DNA of 43,603 nt from Lewinellaceae bacterium (GTDB lineage: Bacteria; Bacteroidota; Bacteroidia; Chitinophagales; Saprospiraceae). Shown here piece by piece: positions 24,924 through 31,902 of this stretch. The notes beneath the pieces are model-generated. The model worked only from the letters and a program-made list of their open reading frames with translations. It did no database searches and was not told the origin of the DNA. The first letter of the stretch is position 1. The number at the start of each line of letters is the position of its first letter. The stretch lies in NCBI GenBank assembly GCA_947476195.1, contig CANJPT010000026.1, forward strand, positions 1 through 43,603, given 5' to 3'. The translations under genes and the position numbers were made by a program.

Positions 24924-25559
24924 CTATCGCTTTCGTACGATCATCAATCCATCTCTGAGCGGAAGAAGCAGATTTTCTACCCGTTCGTCGTGCTGTACAA
25001 AATCATTAAAAGCCCGCAGCACCCGGGTCGTTTCGTCGCGTTCATTTTCGGACGCCACTTTGCCATCCCACAAAACGTTGTCAGCGAGTAAAAAACCACC
25101 GGAGCGAATTTTGGCCAGGGCCAGTTCGTAATGCGCTGGATAGTCGAGTTTTCCTGCGTCGAGGAAAACAAGATCAAAAACTTCGTCCAGGGTTGGTATT
25201 ACCTTAGCGGCATCCCCAAGGTGCAAGACGATTTTTTTCTCCATGCCAGCCAGGTTGACGTACTTTTGTATCAGCCAACCTAATTCATCGTTTGCTTCAA
25301 TGGCATGGAGCAGGCCTCCTTCGGCCAGACCTTCGGCCATGCATATAGCGGTGTATCCGGTAAACGTCCCGATTTCCAGCACCCGCATTGGGCGAAGCAT
25401 CAGACTTAGGAACCGGAGTAGTTGGCCCTGATATTCCCCGCTTAGCATCTGCGGACCGAGGGTTCGGAGGTGGGTTTCGCGTTCCAGATCGCGAAGAATC
25501 CCGCCAAGCGGCGAGGAATGGTTTAGACAGTAGTCGAGCGTTGAGTCAATTTGCGGCAT
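24924..25559 (-). CDS. Class I SAM-dependent O-methyltransferase (COMT-like)
   Basis: The product is 211 residues, the size of bacterial catechol/caffeoyl-CoA O-methyltransferase homologs. MRVLEIGTFTGYTAICMAEGL (about residues 57-77) is the SAM-binding motif I. HAIEANDELG is the acidic strand-2 loop, VFDLVFLDAGKLDYPAHYELAL the metal-binding Asp loop, and GGFLLADNVLWDGKVA the DN metal ligand pair. The metal-dependent catechol-type fold is therefore intact. The substrate is unknown; in bacteria many members act on small phenolics. The gene is divergent from the tRNA cluster, and 109 bp separate it from ftsK. Confidence 0.88.
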   Translation of the reverse strand: MPQIDSTLDYCLNHSSPLGGILRDLERETHLRTLGPQMLSGEYQGQLLRFLSLMLRPMRVLEIGTFTGYTAICMAEGLAEGGLLHAIEANDELGWLIQKYVNLAGMEKKIVLHLGDAAKVIPTLDEVFDLVFLDAGKLDYPAHYELALAKIRSGGFLLADNVLWDGKVASENERDETTRVLRAFNDFVQHDERVENLLLPLRDGLMIVRKR

Positions 25560-25659
25560 TTTGTATCGTTTTAGGCTAGTTTGTGAAGGTCAGAACAAAT
25601 GTCCACTTAAATTTTATAGAAATTATTGAAAATAATTTTTCTGTTCCGTCTGAGAGATA

Positions 25660-25667
25660 TACCTTTG
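25660..25667 (+). promoter_or_regulatory. Probable promoter box for the tRNA-tuf cluster
   Basis: TACCTTTG matches the Bacteroidota -7 element TAnnTTTG exactly. A T-rich TTTTTCTG stretch lies about 17-24 nt upstream as a weak -33 element. The first tRNA begins 84 nt downstream, and no better candidate lies in between. Confidence 0.5.
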
Positions 25668-25751
25668 CATTCGCTTTTCGAGAAAGGGGTTTTTGAAGCT
25701 CGAAAACATGTTGTTTGACAGCAAATTAGCCTTGAAGGTTACGCGTTTTTC

Positions 25752-25824
25752 GCCACTGTAGCTCAGTTGGTAGAGCAGCTGATTTGTAATCAGCTGGTCG
25801 GGGGTTCGAGTCCCTCTAGTGGCT
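25752..25824 (+). tRNA. tRNA-Thr(TGT)
   Basis: The acceptor arm GCCACTG pairs with TAGTGGC (last pair G-T). The D-loop has AGCTCAGTTGGTAGAGC. The anticodon stem GCTGA/TCAGC encloses loop TTTGTAA with anticodon TGT (reads ACA). The T-arm is GGGGGTTCGAGTCCCTC. CCA is not encoded. It is the first of four tRNAs before tuf, in the order Thr-Tyr-Gly-Thr also found in E. coli. Confidence 0.95.
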
Positions 25825-25829
25825 CTAGT

Positions 25830-25916
25830 ATTTTTATATTTTCTTATTTTCCCATTTTGAGGGTTTACTGCTAAAAACAGGAAAATAAGAAACAGGAAAA
25901 CAGGAAAATTAAAATG
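25830..25916. repeat. Word-built palindrome between tRNA-Thr and tRNA-Tyr
   Basis: ATTTTCTTATTTTCCCATTTT on the left is answered on the right by three copies of a word like AAACAGGAAAAT (near 25874-25915). The two sides are reverse complements, so the gap can fold on itself. Confidence 0.6.
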
Positions 25917-25922
25917 CACCAA

Positions 25923-26006
25923 GGGGGTGCCCCGGAGTCGGAGAGCCGGGCCAGACTGTAAATCTGGTGCTTTATCGCTGAGTAGGTTCGAATCCCACTA
26001 CCCCCA
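25923..26006 (+). tRNA. tRNA-Tyr(GTA)
   Basis: At 84 nt, this is a class II tRNA with a long variable arm. The acceptor GGGGGTG pairs with TACCCCC; the anticodon stem CCAGA/TCTGG encloses CTGTAAA with anticodon GTA; the T-loop is GGTTCGAATCC. The discriminator is A and CCA is not encoded. Confidence 0.95.
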
Positions 26007-26015
26007 CTTTACACG

Positions 26016-26044
26016 CCCTTGTCCCGATTTTTCGGGATGAAGGC
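26016..26044. other. Hairpin after tRNA-Tyr
   Basis: CCCTT-G-TCCCGA pairs with TCGGGA-TG-AAGG across a TTTT loop. It is a possible processing or pausing hairpin in the 187-nt gap to tRNA-Gly. The rest of that gap shows nothing recognisable. Confidence 0.4.
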
Positions 26045-26193
26045 TTGTTCTGCCAATAAACTTTTCTTTAGCCAGAATAGTTTGCAAGGCTTACCAAAAC
26101 ATTCTGCCTTTATTTTTAAAGGTGGTTTAAGCTGTATATGTACAAAAGCGTCTGGTGGGTCAAACTGCCTTCGCTGAAGTTAGAACAGTTAAA

Positions 26194-26266
26194 GCGGTGG
26201 TAACTCAGCTGGTAGAGTGTCAGCCTTCCAAGCTGAATGTCGCGAGTTCGAACCTCGTCCGCCGCT
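26194..26266 (+). tRNA. tRNA-Gly(TCC)
   Basis: The acceptor GCGGTGG pairs with CCGCCGC. The anticodon stem TCAGC/GCTGA encloses CTTCCAA with anticodon TCC (reads GGA). The T-arm is GAGTTCGAACCTC. CCA is not encoded. Confidence 0.95.
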
Positions 26267-26271
26267 CTCCT

Positions 26272-26342
26272 TTTGATTGCTGATTGACTTTTTGTTTGTT
26301 TTCGAGTTCGTTAACGACCAAAAAGAATCAATCTTCAATCGT
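26272..26342. repeat. Word-built palindrome between tRNA-Gly and tRNA-Thr
   Basis: The left arm GATTGCTGATTGACTTTTTG is answered by CAAAAAGAATCAATCTTCAATC on the right (reverse complement with two small changes). The loop carries TTCGAGTTCGTTAACGA. Confidence 0.6.
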
Positions 26343-26346
26343 TTTT

Positions 26347-26418
<72 letters not shown>

Positions 26419-26427
26419 CAAAAAGAA

Positions 26428-26515
26428 AGTGATAAGCTGATAATTTCTCAATGTGGTAAAGACAGGTTTACAATGTTATCACATCATCACATTATCGAAT
26501 TGTCACAAAATTAAA
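26428..26515. repeat. Word-built palindrome between tRNA-Thr and tuf
   Basis: Left words: GTGATAAGCTGATAA and CAATGTGG. Right words: GTTATCACATCATCAC, ATTATCG and ATTGTCAC. The two sides are imperfect reverse complements around a GTAAA/TTTAC mini-stem. This GTGATAA/TTATCAC word recurs in the nusG-rplK and rplA-rplJ gaps. Confidence 0.6.
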
Positions 26516-26557
26516 TCATTTTTTCACTTTAACTTTTAGATTTAAAAGTCTTTTACA

Positions 26558-27754
26558 ATGGCAAAAGAGACATTCCAGCGCACCAAGCCGCACGTAAATA
26601 TTGGCACCATCGGTCACGTTGACCACGGCAAAACTACGCTGACGGCTGCCATTACCTATGTGCTTTCGAAAAAGGGTCTGGCAAAGAAAACAGACTATGA
26701 TTCAATTGACGCAGCTCCTGAAGAAAAAGAGCGCGGTATCACCATCAACACAGCACACGTTGAGTATGAGACGCTTGCTCGTCACTATGCTCACGTAGAC
26801 TGCCCAGGTCACGCTGACTACATCAAAAACATGATTACAGGTGCCGCCCAGATGGACGGTGCGATCCTTGTTTGTGCTGCTACAGACGGCCCAATGCCAC
26901 AAACGCGTGAGCACATCCTGCTTGCCCGTCAGGTAGGTGTACCGAACATCGTAGTATTCATGAACAAAGTTGACCTCGTGGACGATCCAGAGATGCTTGA
27001 GCTGGTTGACATGGAGCTCCGTGAGCTTTTGAGCTCTTACGGCTTCGATGGCGATAAGGCTAAGATCATTCAAGGTTCTGCTATTAATGCTCTTGGTGGA
27101 GCCGATCAGGCTGCTGAAGACAAGATCATGGAACTTATGGACGCTTGCGACTCTGAAATTCCAGAGCCAGTACGCGAAACTGACAAGCCATTCTTGATGC
27201 CAGTAGAAGACGTATTCACGATCACAGGTCGTGGTACAGTTGCTACAGGTCGTATCGAGCGTGGTGTAATCAACGTAGGTGAAGCAGTAGATATTCTTGG
27301 TATGCAGGCTGAAGGCGAAATGCTTAAGTCTACTGTTACCGGAGTAGAAATGTTCCGCAAATTGCTTGATCGGGGTGAAGCTGGCGACAACGCAGGTCTT
27401 CTCCTTCGTGGTGTAGAGAAAGAAGCAATCCGTCGTGGTATGGTTATTTGTAAGCCTGGTTCTGTGAAGCCACACAAACACTTCAAGTGTTCTGTGTACG
27501 TCCTCTCGAAAGACGAGGGTGGCCGTCACACTCCATTCTTCAATGGCTATCGTCCACAGTTTTACTTCCGTACAACGGACGTAACGGGTGATTGCAAACT
27601 TCCTGCAACCATTGAGATGGTAATGCCTGGTGATAACATCGAACTTGAAGTGAAGCTCCTCAGCACCATCGCTATGGAAAAAGGCCTCCGTTTCGCTATC
27701 CGCGAAGGTGGTCGTACCGTAGGCGCTGGTCAGGTGACGGAGATTCTTGACTAA
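26558..27754 (+). CDS. tuf: Translation elongation factor Tu
   Basis: The product is 398 residues, standard length. It delivers aminoacyl-tRNA to the ribosomal A site as a GTP complex. GHVDHGKTT at residues 19-27 is the G1 P-loop, [13 protein letters not shown] the switch I region (G2), [23 protein letters not shown] the G3/switch II, NKVD the G4 motif and SAINAL the G5. Domains 2 and 3 follow intact to the end. The start ATG is preceded by an AT-rich leader (TAACTTTTAGATTTAAAAG) without Shine-Dalgarno sequence, usual in Bacteroidota. Codon use is strongly biased, as expected of a highly expressed gene. It lies between four tRNAs and tRNA-Trp, the same setting as tufB in E. coli. Confidence 0.98.
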   Translation: MAKETFQRTKPHVNIGTIGHVDHGKTTLTAAITYVLSKKGLAKKTDYDSIDAAPEEKERGITINTAHVEYETLARHYAHVDCPGHADYIKNMITGAAQMDGAILVCAATDGPMPQTREHILLARQVGVPNIVVFMNKVDLVDDPEMLELVDMELRELLSSYGFDGDKAKIIQGSAINALGGADQAAEDKIMELMDACDSEIPEPVRETDKPFLMPVEDVFTITGRGTVATGRIERGVINVGEAVDILGMQAEGEMLKSTVTGVEMFRKLLDRGEAGDNAGLLLRGVEKEAIRRGMVICKPGSVKPHKHFKCSVYVLSKDEGGRHTPFFNGYRPQFYFRTTDVTGDCKLPATIEMVMPGDNIELEVKLLSTIAMEKGLRFAIREGGRTVGAGQVTEILD

Positions 27755-27759
27755 TATCG

Positions 27760-27895
27760 AATGCGGAATGCAGAATGCGGAGTGCGGAATTTTTATCCCG
27801 CACTTCTCATTCCGCACCCGCTCCTTTGATTAAAGCAAACCAAATACGGAGAACAGAACAAGGAATTTCGCATTCCTCATTCCAGAATCCGTATT
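27760..27895. repeat. Two word-built hairpins between tuf and tRNA-Trp
   Basis: The first hairpin (about 27760-27820) has ATGCGGAATGCAGAATGCGG-type words answered by CCCGCACTTCTCATTCCGCA. The second (about 27843-27895) has ATACGGA...AAGGAAT answered by ATTCCTC...TCCGTAT. Both use variants of one GCGGAATG word. They may attenuate or process the transcript between tuf and tRNA-Trp. Confidence 0.6.
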
Positions 27896-27900
27896 CATAA

Positions 27901-27973
27901 AGGGGCATAGCTCAACTGGTAGAGTGACGGTCTCCAAAACCGTAGGCTGCGGGTTCGATCCCTGCTGCCCCTG
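27901..27973 (+). tRNA. tRNA-Trp(CCA)
   Basis: The acceptor AGGGGCA pairs with TGCCCCT, discriminator G. The anticodon stem ACGGT/ACCGT encloses CTCCAAA with anticodon CCA. It lies between tuf and secE, a placement shared by many bacteria. Confidence 0.95.
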
Positions 27974-28067
27974 CTCTTAAAAAATAAAATGCTTATCGTT
28001 TCGGCGTTCGTTCCCCGTCTGTGGGCAACGGACTTTTTTGACGCAAAGCGTAATATCAAAGTTTACA

Positions 28068-28259
28068 ATGGAAAAATTGACACTTTACCTGAAAGAAAGT
28101 TATCACGAATTAACCAAGGAAGTGCATTGGCCTACCGCAGCGCAATTGCAAGAAAGCACTATGGTTGTACTGGTAACTTCTGGTGTCCTTGCGCTCCTTA
28201 TTTTCTTCATGGACAATGCTTGTGGTATTATTATCAAGAAAGGCATTTACGGACTGTAA
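28068..28259 (+). CDS. secE: Preprotein translocase subunit SecE
   Basis: The product is 63 residues, the short single-span form. SecE clamps SecY in the inner-membrane Sec channel and is essential for export. MEKLTLYLKESYHELTKEVHWPTAAQLQESTMVVLVTSGVLALLIFFMDNACGIIIKKGIYGL shows the amphipathic helix with the conserved E-x-x-K-V-x-WP motif (about residues 16-22), followed by one membrane span (about 32-50). The start is ATG 28068; an upstream in-frame Met at 28038 would add ten residues of no family character. It precedes nusG by 52 nt, the near-universal order. Confidence 0.95.
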   Translation: MEKLTLYLKESYHELTKEVHWPTAAQLQESTMVVLVTSGVLALLIFFMDNACGIIIKKGIYGL

Positions 28260-28311
28260 TCGTTCCGGGTCGGCTTAGCCGATGATCTTTCTTCCATCCA
28301 TAACCAAAAGT

Positions 28312-28890
28312 ATGAGCCAAGATAAAGGGACGGCATCAGGTATTGCCGAGGACAAAAAATGGTACTCCCTGCGCGTCATTAGTGGCAAGGAGAAAAAAAT
28401 TCAGGAACGGATTCTGCTTGAAATAGAGCGTTCCGGATGGCAGAATGCTGTCTTTAACGTAATTGTACCTACAGAAAAAGTCTATAAAGTGCGCAATGGG
28501 AAGAAGGTAATGCAAGAGCGCAATCTTTTGCCAGGCTATATTCTGGTTGAAGCCATTGGTTCGAAGTTGAAAGGGGATGTAGCAAAAATGATTGCCGACG
28601 TGCCAAACGTAATTCATTTCTTGGGCAAAGAAGATCCGCTTCCTATGACCCAAGTTGAGGCCAATCGCCTTTTAGGTAAAGTAGACGAAAGTGCAGAATC
28701 TGGCGAATCACTTAGTGAACCATTCCTCGTGAATGAAACCGTTAAGATTATTGACGGGCCTTTTGCAGAGTTTGTTGGGGATGTACAGGAAGTGAACGAA
28801 GAGCGGAAAAAATTGAAGGTTATCGTGAAGATTTTTGGACGTGGGACGGAAGTAGAATTAAACTTTTTACAAGTTGAAAAAATCAGCTAA
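28312..28890 (+). CDS. nusG: Transcription termination/antitermination factor NusG
   Basis: The product is 192 residues from ATG 28312 (MSQDKGTASG); an in-frame ATG at 28282 would add ten residues. NusG binds RNA polymerase, suppresses or enhances pausing and couples to Rho or ribosomal S10. The N-terminal NGN domain spans WYSLRVISGKEKKIQERILLEIERSGWQNAVFNVIVPTEKVYKVRNGKKVMQERNLLPGYILVEA. PNVIHFLG follows, and the KOW domain (ETVKIIDGPFAEFVGDVQEVNEERKKLKVIVKIFGRGTEVELNFLQVEKI) closes the protein. Everything typical is present. It lies between secE and rplK. Confidence 0.96.
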   Translation: MSQDKGTASGIAEDKKWYSLRVISGKEKKIQERILLEIERSGWQNAVFNVIVPTEKVYKVRNGKKVMQERNLLPGYILVEAIGSKLKGDVAKMIADVPNVIHFLGKEDPLPMTQVEANRLLGKVDESAESGESLSEPFLVNETVKIIDGPFAEFVGDVQEVNEERKKLKVIVKIFGRGTEVELNFLQVEKIS

Positions 28891-28943
28891 CGCAGCTTAT
28901 TGATGCCTGTTCTCCCAGGCTCGCTTCCACAAAATAGCGCGAT

Positions 28944-29074
28944 AGTGGGTTAATAATTTGACAATAACACAATTTTAAAATTCGGCAATTTGCCTTATTT
29001 TCGATTTTTTTGTTGTCCAATGTGCATTATCAAATTGGTTAGTTATCAAATTAACCAATTATCACATTCAGCAA
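28944..29074. repeat. Word-built palindrome between nusG and rplK
   Basis: The left side carries GTGGGTTAATAATTTGACAATAAC; the right side carries GTTATCAAATTAACCAATTATCAC, its imperfect reverse complement. AATTGGTT/AACCAATT forms an inner stem on the right side just before rplK. The word belongs to the GTGATAATTTGA family. Confidence 0.6.
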
Positions 29075-29076
29075 TC

Positions 29077-29550
29077 ATGGCAAAAGAAGTAGACGTATAT
29101 ATCAAACTCCAGGTAAAAGGTGGCCAAGCCAACCCTGCTCCACCAATCGGTCCAGCGCTCGGTTCGAAAGGTGTGAACATTATGGAGTTCTGCAAGCGCT
29201 TTAACGCGCAGACGACCGAGCAGATGGGTAAAATCCTTCCGGTCATCATCTCGGTGTATAAAGACAAAACATTTGACTTTGTCATCAAGACTCCTCCGGC
29301 AGCAATTCAGCTTTTTGAAGCGGTAAAGCTTGCTCCAGGTAAAGGCTCAGCCGAACCCAACCGTAAAAAGATTGGTTCGGTCACTTGGGACCAAGTGCGT
29401 GCAATTGCTGAAAGCAAAATGCCCGACCTTAACTGTTTTACCCTAGAATCAGCCATGAAAATGATTGCAGGCACTGCCCGCAGCATGGGCGTGACGATCA
29501 CAGGTGATCTGCCAAAGGGTCAAACGGAACAAGGAGAAGCACAAAATTAG
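29077..29550 (+). CDS. rplK: 50S ribosomal protein L11
   Basis: The product is 157 residues. It binds the 23S rRNA GTPase-associated centre with L10. The N-terminal domain ([42 protein letters not shown]) has the Pro-rich [10 protein letters not shown] motif, and the C-terminal RNA-binding domain ends in [23 protein letters not shown]. It exceeds the usual 141-147 residues through a hydrophilic tail (QTEQGEAQN). The start is ATG 29077; the frame is open upstream only through repeat sequence. It is the first gene of the L11-L1 pair. Confidence 0.97.
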   Translation: MAKEVDVYIKLQVKGGQANPAPPIGPALGSKGVNIMEFCKRFNAQTTEQMGKILPVIISVYKDKTFDFVIKTPPAAIQLFEAVKLAPGKGSAEPNRKKIGSVTWDQVRAIAESKMPDLNCFTLESAMKMIAGTARSMGVTITGDLPKGQTEQGEAQN

Positions 29551-29552
29551 GT

Positions 29553-29628
29553 TTAATTCGGTCAATTAGTTTTATGTGGTCAATGTGTCAAATCACATTG
29601 ACCTCATTAAACTAATTGACCGAATTAA
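29553..29628. repeat. Near-perfect long hairpin between rplK and rplA
   Basis: The 20-base arm 29553-29572 is an exact reverse complement of 29609-29628. It continues inward with 13 of 15 pairs (29573-29587 with 29594-29608), leaving a 6-nt loop. The left arm holds GGTCAAT twice and the right arm ATTGACC twice. It begins two bases after the rplK stop. Confidence 0.9.
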
Positions 29629-29639
29629 TTCATAAGGGA

Positions 29640-29656
29640 GTCCCGCCCATCGGGAC
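29640..29656 (+). other. Small hairpin before rplA
   Basis: GTCCCG and CGGGAC enclose CCCAT, ending 22 nt before the rplA start. It could be a regulatory leader element for L1, but I cannot match it to the known L1-binding motif. Confidence 0.35.
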
Positions 29657-29678
29657 GTTATACCTTAACACACAATCA

Positions 29679-30377
29679 ATGGCAAAGAAGTTAACAAAAA
29701 AACGCAAAGCTGTTGAAGGGAAAGTTGACCCGGACAAATTGTACGCGCTCACAGACGCGATGACACTTGTCAAAGAAGTCAACACGACCAATTTCAACGC
29801 ATCGGTCGATGTGCACGTCCGCCTTGGGGTGGATCCTCGCAAAGCCGACCAAGCCCTCCGCGGCACCGTGTCTCTACCACACGGAACAGGTAAAACAAAG
29901 CGTGTACTTGTATTCTGTACGGCAGATAGAGTAGACGAAGCAAAAGCAGCTGGTGCTGATTATGTAGGTCTTGAAGACTATATCCAGAAAGTCTCTGAAG
30001 GGTGGATGGATATCGACGTAATTATCGCTACGCCCAATGTAATGGCTCAGCTCGGTAAGGTTGCTCGTGTACTCGGCCCGCGTGGTCTGATGCCGAACCC
30101 TAAAACGGGTACTGTTACAACGGACATCGCTAACGCAGTTTCCGAAGTCAAAAAAGGTAAAATCGCTTTCCGTGTGGACAAGTTTGGGATTATACACGCC
30201 TCTATCGGGCGTGTGTCATTTACACCCCAACAATTGACCGAAAATGCACATGAACTCGTGTCAACACTGGTTAAAATGAAGCCATCTTCTTCTAAAGGTA
30301 TTTACATGAAGACGGTTTCGGTTGCCAGCACCATGAGCCCGGGTATTTCGGTGGATCCAAAGTCCATCAAGGTCTAA
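29679..30377 (+). CDS. rplA: 50S ribosomal protein L1
   Basis: The product is 232 residues, standard length. It binds the L1 stalk of 23S rRNA and helps release deacylated tRNA. Domain I begins [71 protein letters not shown] is the conserved first half. The L1 signature ([25 protein letters not shown]) is at about residues 125-149, followed by the [18 protein letters not shown] strand. The start is ATG 29679. It may also repress its own operon, as in other bacteria. Confidence 0.97.
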   Translation: MAKKLTKKRKAVEGKVDPDKLYALTDAMTLVKEVNTTNFNASVDVHVRLGVDPRKADQALRGTVSLPHGTGKTKRVLVFCTADRVDEAKAAGADYVGLEDYIQKVSEGWMDIDVIIATPNVMAQLGKVARVLGPRGLMPNPKTGTVTTDIANAVSEVKKGKIAFRVDKFGIIHASIGRVSFTPQQLTENAHELVSTLVKMKPSSSKGIYMKTVSVASTMSPGISVDPKSIKV

Positions 30378-30510
30378 TGTGATAATTGTGTAATGGGATA
30401 ATGTGATGATGGGTAATTGCTAAATTGCTGTATTGTCGCACTTATTCATTACATCTTTGTCACATCCCTACATTATCAAATTTTCAAATTGACTCATTAT
30501 CAAATTCTAT
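30376..30510. repeat. Word-built palindrome between rplA and rplJ
   Basis: Left words: GTGATAATTGTG, GGGATAATGTGATGATG. Right words: CATTACATCTTTGTCACATCCC, ACATTATCAAAT, CTCATTATCAAAT. The two sides are imperfect reverse complements. In many bacteria this gap holds the L10 leader; I cannot recognise one here. Confidence 0.55.
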
Positions 30511-30514
30511 TGAA

Positions 30515-31042
30515 ATGACCAGAGACGAAAAAACGGCAGCGATTGCAGAACTCAAGGAAGAGCTGGGAAGTACCCCGTTTTTCTACCTTACGGATTCTTC
30601 GACGCTTACCGTTGCTAAAATTAATAAATTCCGTCGGATGTGCTTCGATCAGGGCATTAAGGTCAGGGTTGCAAAAAATACCTTGATTCAAAAAGCCCTC
30701 GAAAGCGAACCCGAATCAAAAGGCTACGCAGCACTTTATGATAGTCTGCAAGGCCCTACTACAATCCTGATTTCCTCTAACCCAAAGGCTCCGGCTAAAT
30801 TGCTTGAGGAATTCCGCAAAACAGAAGCACGTCCGCTTTTGAAAGCAGCCTACATTGATTCTTCTATTTTTATCGGTGATGAGCAACTCGCTATCCTCGC
30901 TAAACTGAAGAGCAAAGAAGAGATGGTCGGTGAGATCATTGGCTTGCTCCAATCGCCAGGCCGTCGCCTTGCCAGCCAAATCACTGCTACGGGCGCTAAG
31001 ATTGCCGGTATCGTGAAAACGCTGGAAGAAAGGACTGCATAG
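30515..31042 (+). CDS. rplJ: 50S ribosomal protein L10
   Basis: The product is 175 residues. It forms the base of the L7/L12 stalk, binding L12 dimers through its C-terminal helix. MTRDEKTAAIAELKEELGSTPFFYLTDSSTLTVAKINKFRRMCFDQGIKVRVAKNTLIQKAL matches the L10 N-terminal RNA-binding domain, including the VxKNTL motif. QGPTTILISSNPKAPAKLLEEF follows, and the C-terminal SPGRRLASQITATGAKIAGIVKTLEER is the stalk helix with the LxSQI pattern. The start is ATG 30515. Confidence 0.96.
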   Translation: MTRDEKTAAIAELKEELGSTPFFYLTDSSTLTVAKINKFRRMCFDQGIKVRVAKNTLIQKALESEPESKGYAALYDSLQGPTTILISSNPKAPAKLLEEFRKTEARPLLKAAYIDSSIFIGDEQLAILAKLKSKEEMVGEIIGLLQSPGRRLASQITATGAKIAGIVKTLEERTA

Positions 31043-31187
31043 TTACAAGTAGCAAGGTGCAAGTGAGGATTCTGTTCAGAAAGAACGTATACCACTTTAT
31101 ACCTGCAACACAACATTTGGCTTCCAAGTTCGCATCATACCCTCATTAGTCCACTGAAAACTTTTTTTTACAACCTTTTCGCAAACA

Positions 31188-31201
31188 ACTTTTAAAATTC
31201 T
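31188..31201 (+). promoter_or_regulatory. Leader 14-mer ACTTTTAAAATTCT before rplL
   Basis: The same 14 bases occur at 38832-38845 before rpoC. It lies 5 nt upstream of the rplL ATG. It contains the palindrome TTTTAAAA and may be an AT-rich translation enhancer. Its role is unproven. Confidence 0.4.
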
Positions 31202-31206
31202 ACATC

Positions 31207-31584
31207 ATGGCAGATTTGAAAGCACTGGCTGAAACGCTCGTGGGCCTTACGATTAAGCAAGCCAATGAGTTGGCTGGTATCCTTAAAGACGATTACGGCA
31301 TTGAGCCAGCTGCTTCGGCAGTAGCTATGGTTGCTCCTTCAGCAGCCGGTGGTGATGCAGCTCCAGCTGAAAAGACGGAGTTCGACGTAATTCTGAAAGA
31401 TGCTGGCGCTAACAAGCTCAACATCGTGAAAGAAGTGAAGAACCTCTTAGGCCTTGGCTTGAAAGAAGCAAAGGATCTTGTGGACGGCGCCCCAAGCCCG
31501 CTGAAGAGCGGTGTGAATAAGGCAGAAGCTGAGTCCATCAAGTCCACACTTGAGGCAGCTGGTGCTGTAGTCGAAGTCAAGTAA
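31207..31584 (+). CDS. rplL: 50S ribosomal protein L7/L12
   Basis: The product is 125 residues, standard. Dimers bind L10 and recruit translation factors such as EF-Tu. The N-terminal helical domain is [34 protein letters not shown]. An Ala/Pro-rich hinge ([22 protein letters not shown]) follows, then the conserved C-terminal domain ([67 protein letters not shown]). It is followed by a 318-bp gap with a strong hairpin before rpoB. Confidence 0.98.
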   Translation: MADLKALAETLVGLTIKQANELAGILKDDYGIEPAASAVAMVAPSAAGGDAAPAEKTEFDVILKDAGANKLNIVKEVKNLLGLGLKEAKDLVDGAPSPLKSGVNKAEAESIKSTLEAAGAVVEVK

Positions 31585-31691
31585 GGTTAGTTTTCGGGCT
31601 TACAGTTCCTTCGGTTTATGCCGGCACTGTTTCTCTGAATCCATGACTTGCTTATTTCGACACTATGCTCGCTATTCACTCAAAGTACAGA

Positions 31692-31753
31692 TAGACAAAC
31701 AGTTAGGCTTGGCACTCGCCCCACGCGGGAAGTGCCAAGCCTCTTGTTGTCTA
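31692..31753 (+). terminator. Large hairpin between rplL and rpoB (attenuator or processing site)
   Basis: A perfect 12-bp stem AGGCTTGGCACT (31705-31716) / AGTGCCAAGCCT (31731-31742) is extended outward by TAGACAA...CA pairing with TG-TTGTCTA (31744-31753). The loop has a CCC/GGG mini-stem. No T-run follows, so it may be a partial terminator or a nuclease site that lowers rpoB relative to rplL, as the corresponding E. coli gap does. The rest of 31585-31902 holds no gene; words such as CCAATTAACCAATAACC appear just before rpoB. Confidence 0.65.
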
Positions 31754-31902
31754 AATTGGAGCTTTGTTTACTGGTGATTCGCAATTGGTAAAGTTATAGT
31801 CAGGATGGTAGTTTTAGTCAACCTGACCTATACCGCACCAAATCACCCGTACGCCAATTAACCAATAACCAGATTGCCAACCAGCATTTTTTGCAAAAAA
31901 AT

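Noticed and set aside
26702-27817. 371-residue open frame on the minus strand opposite tuf
   Set aside because: It is a shadow of the strongly biased tuf codons; the translation has no family character and the sense gene is certain.
29640-29656. L1-binding leader before rplA
   Set aside because: The hairpin is in a suitable place but I cannot match it to the known L1 target, so it is listed only as a hairpin.
31891-31902. TTG start giving four extra residues on RpoB
   Set aside because: ATG 31903 lies just downstream and the extra residues have no support.
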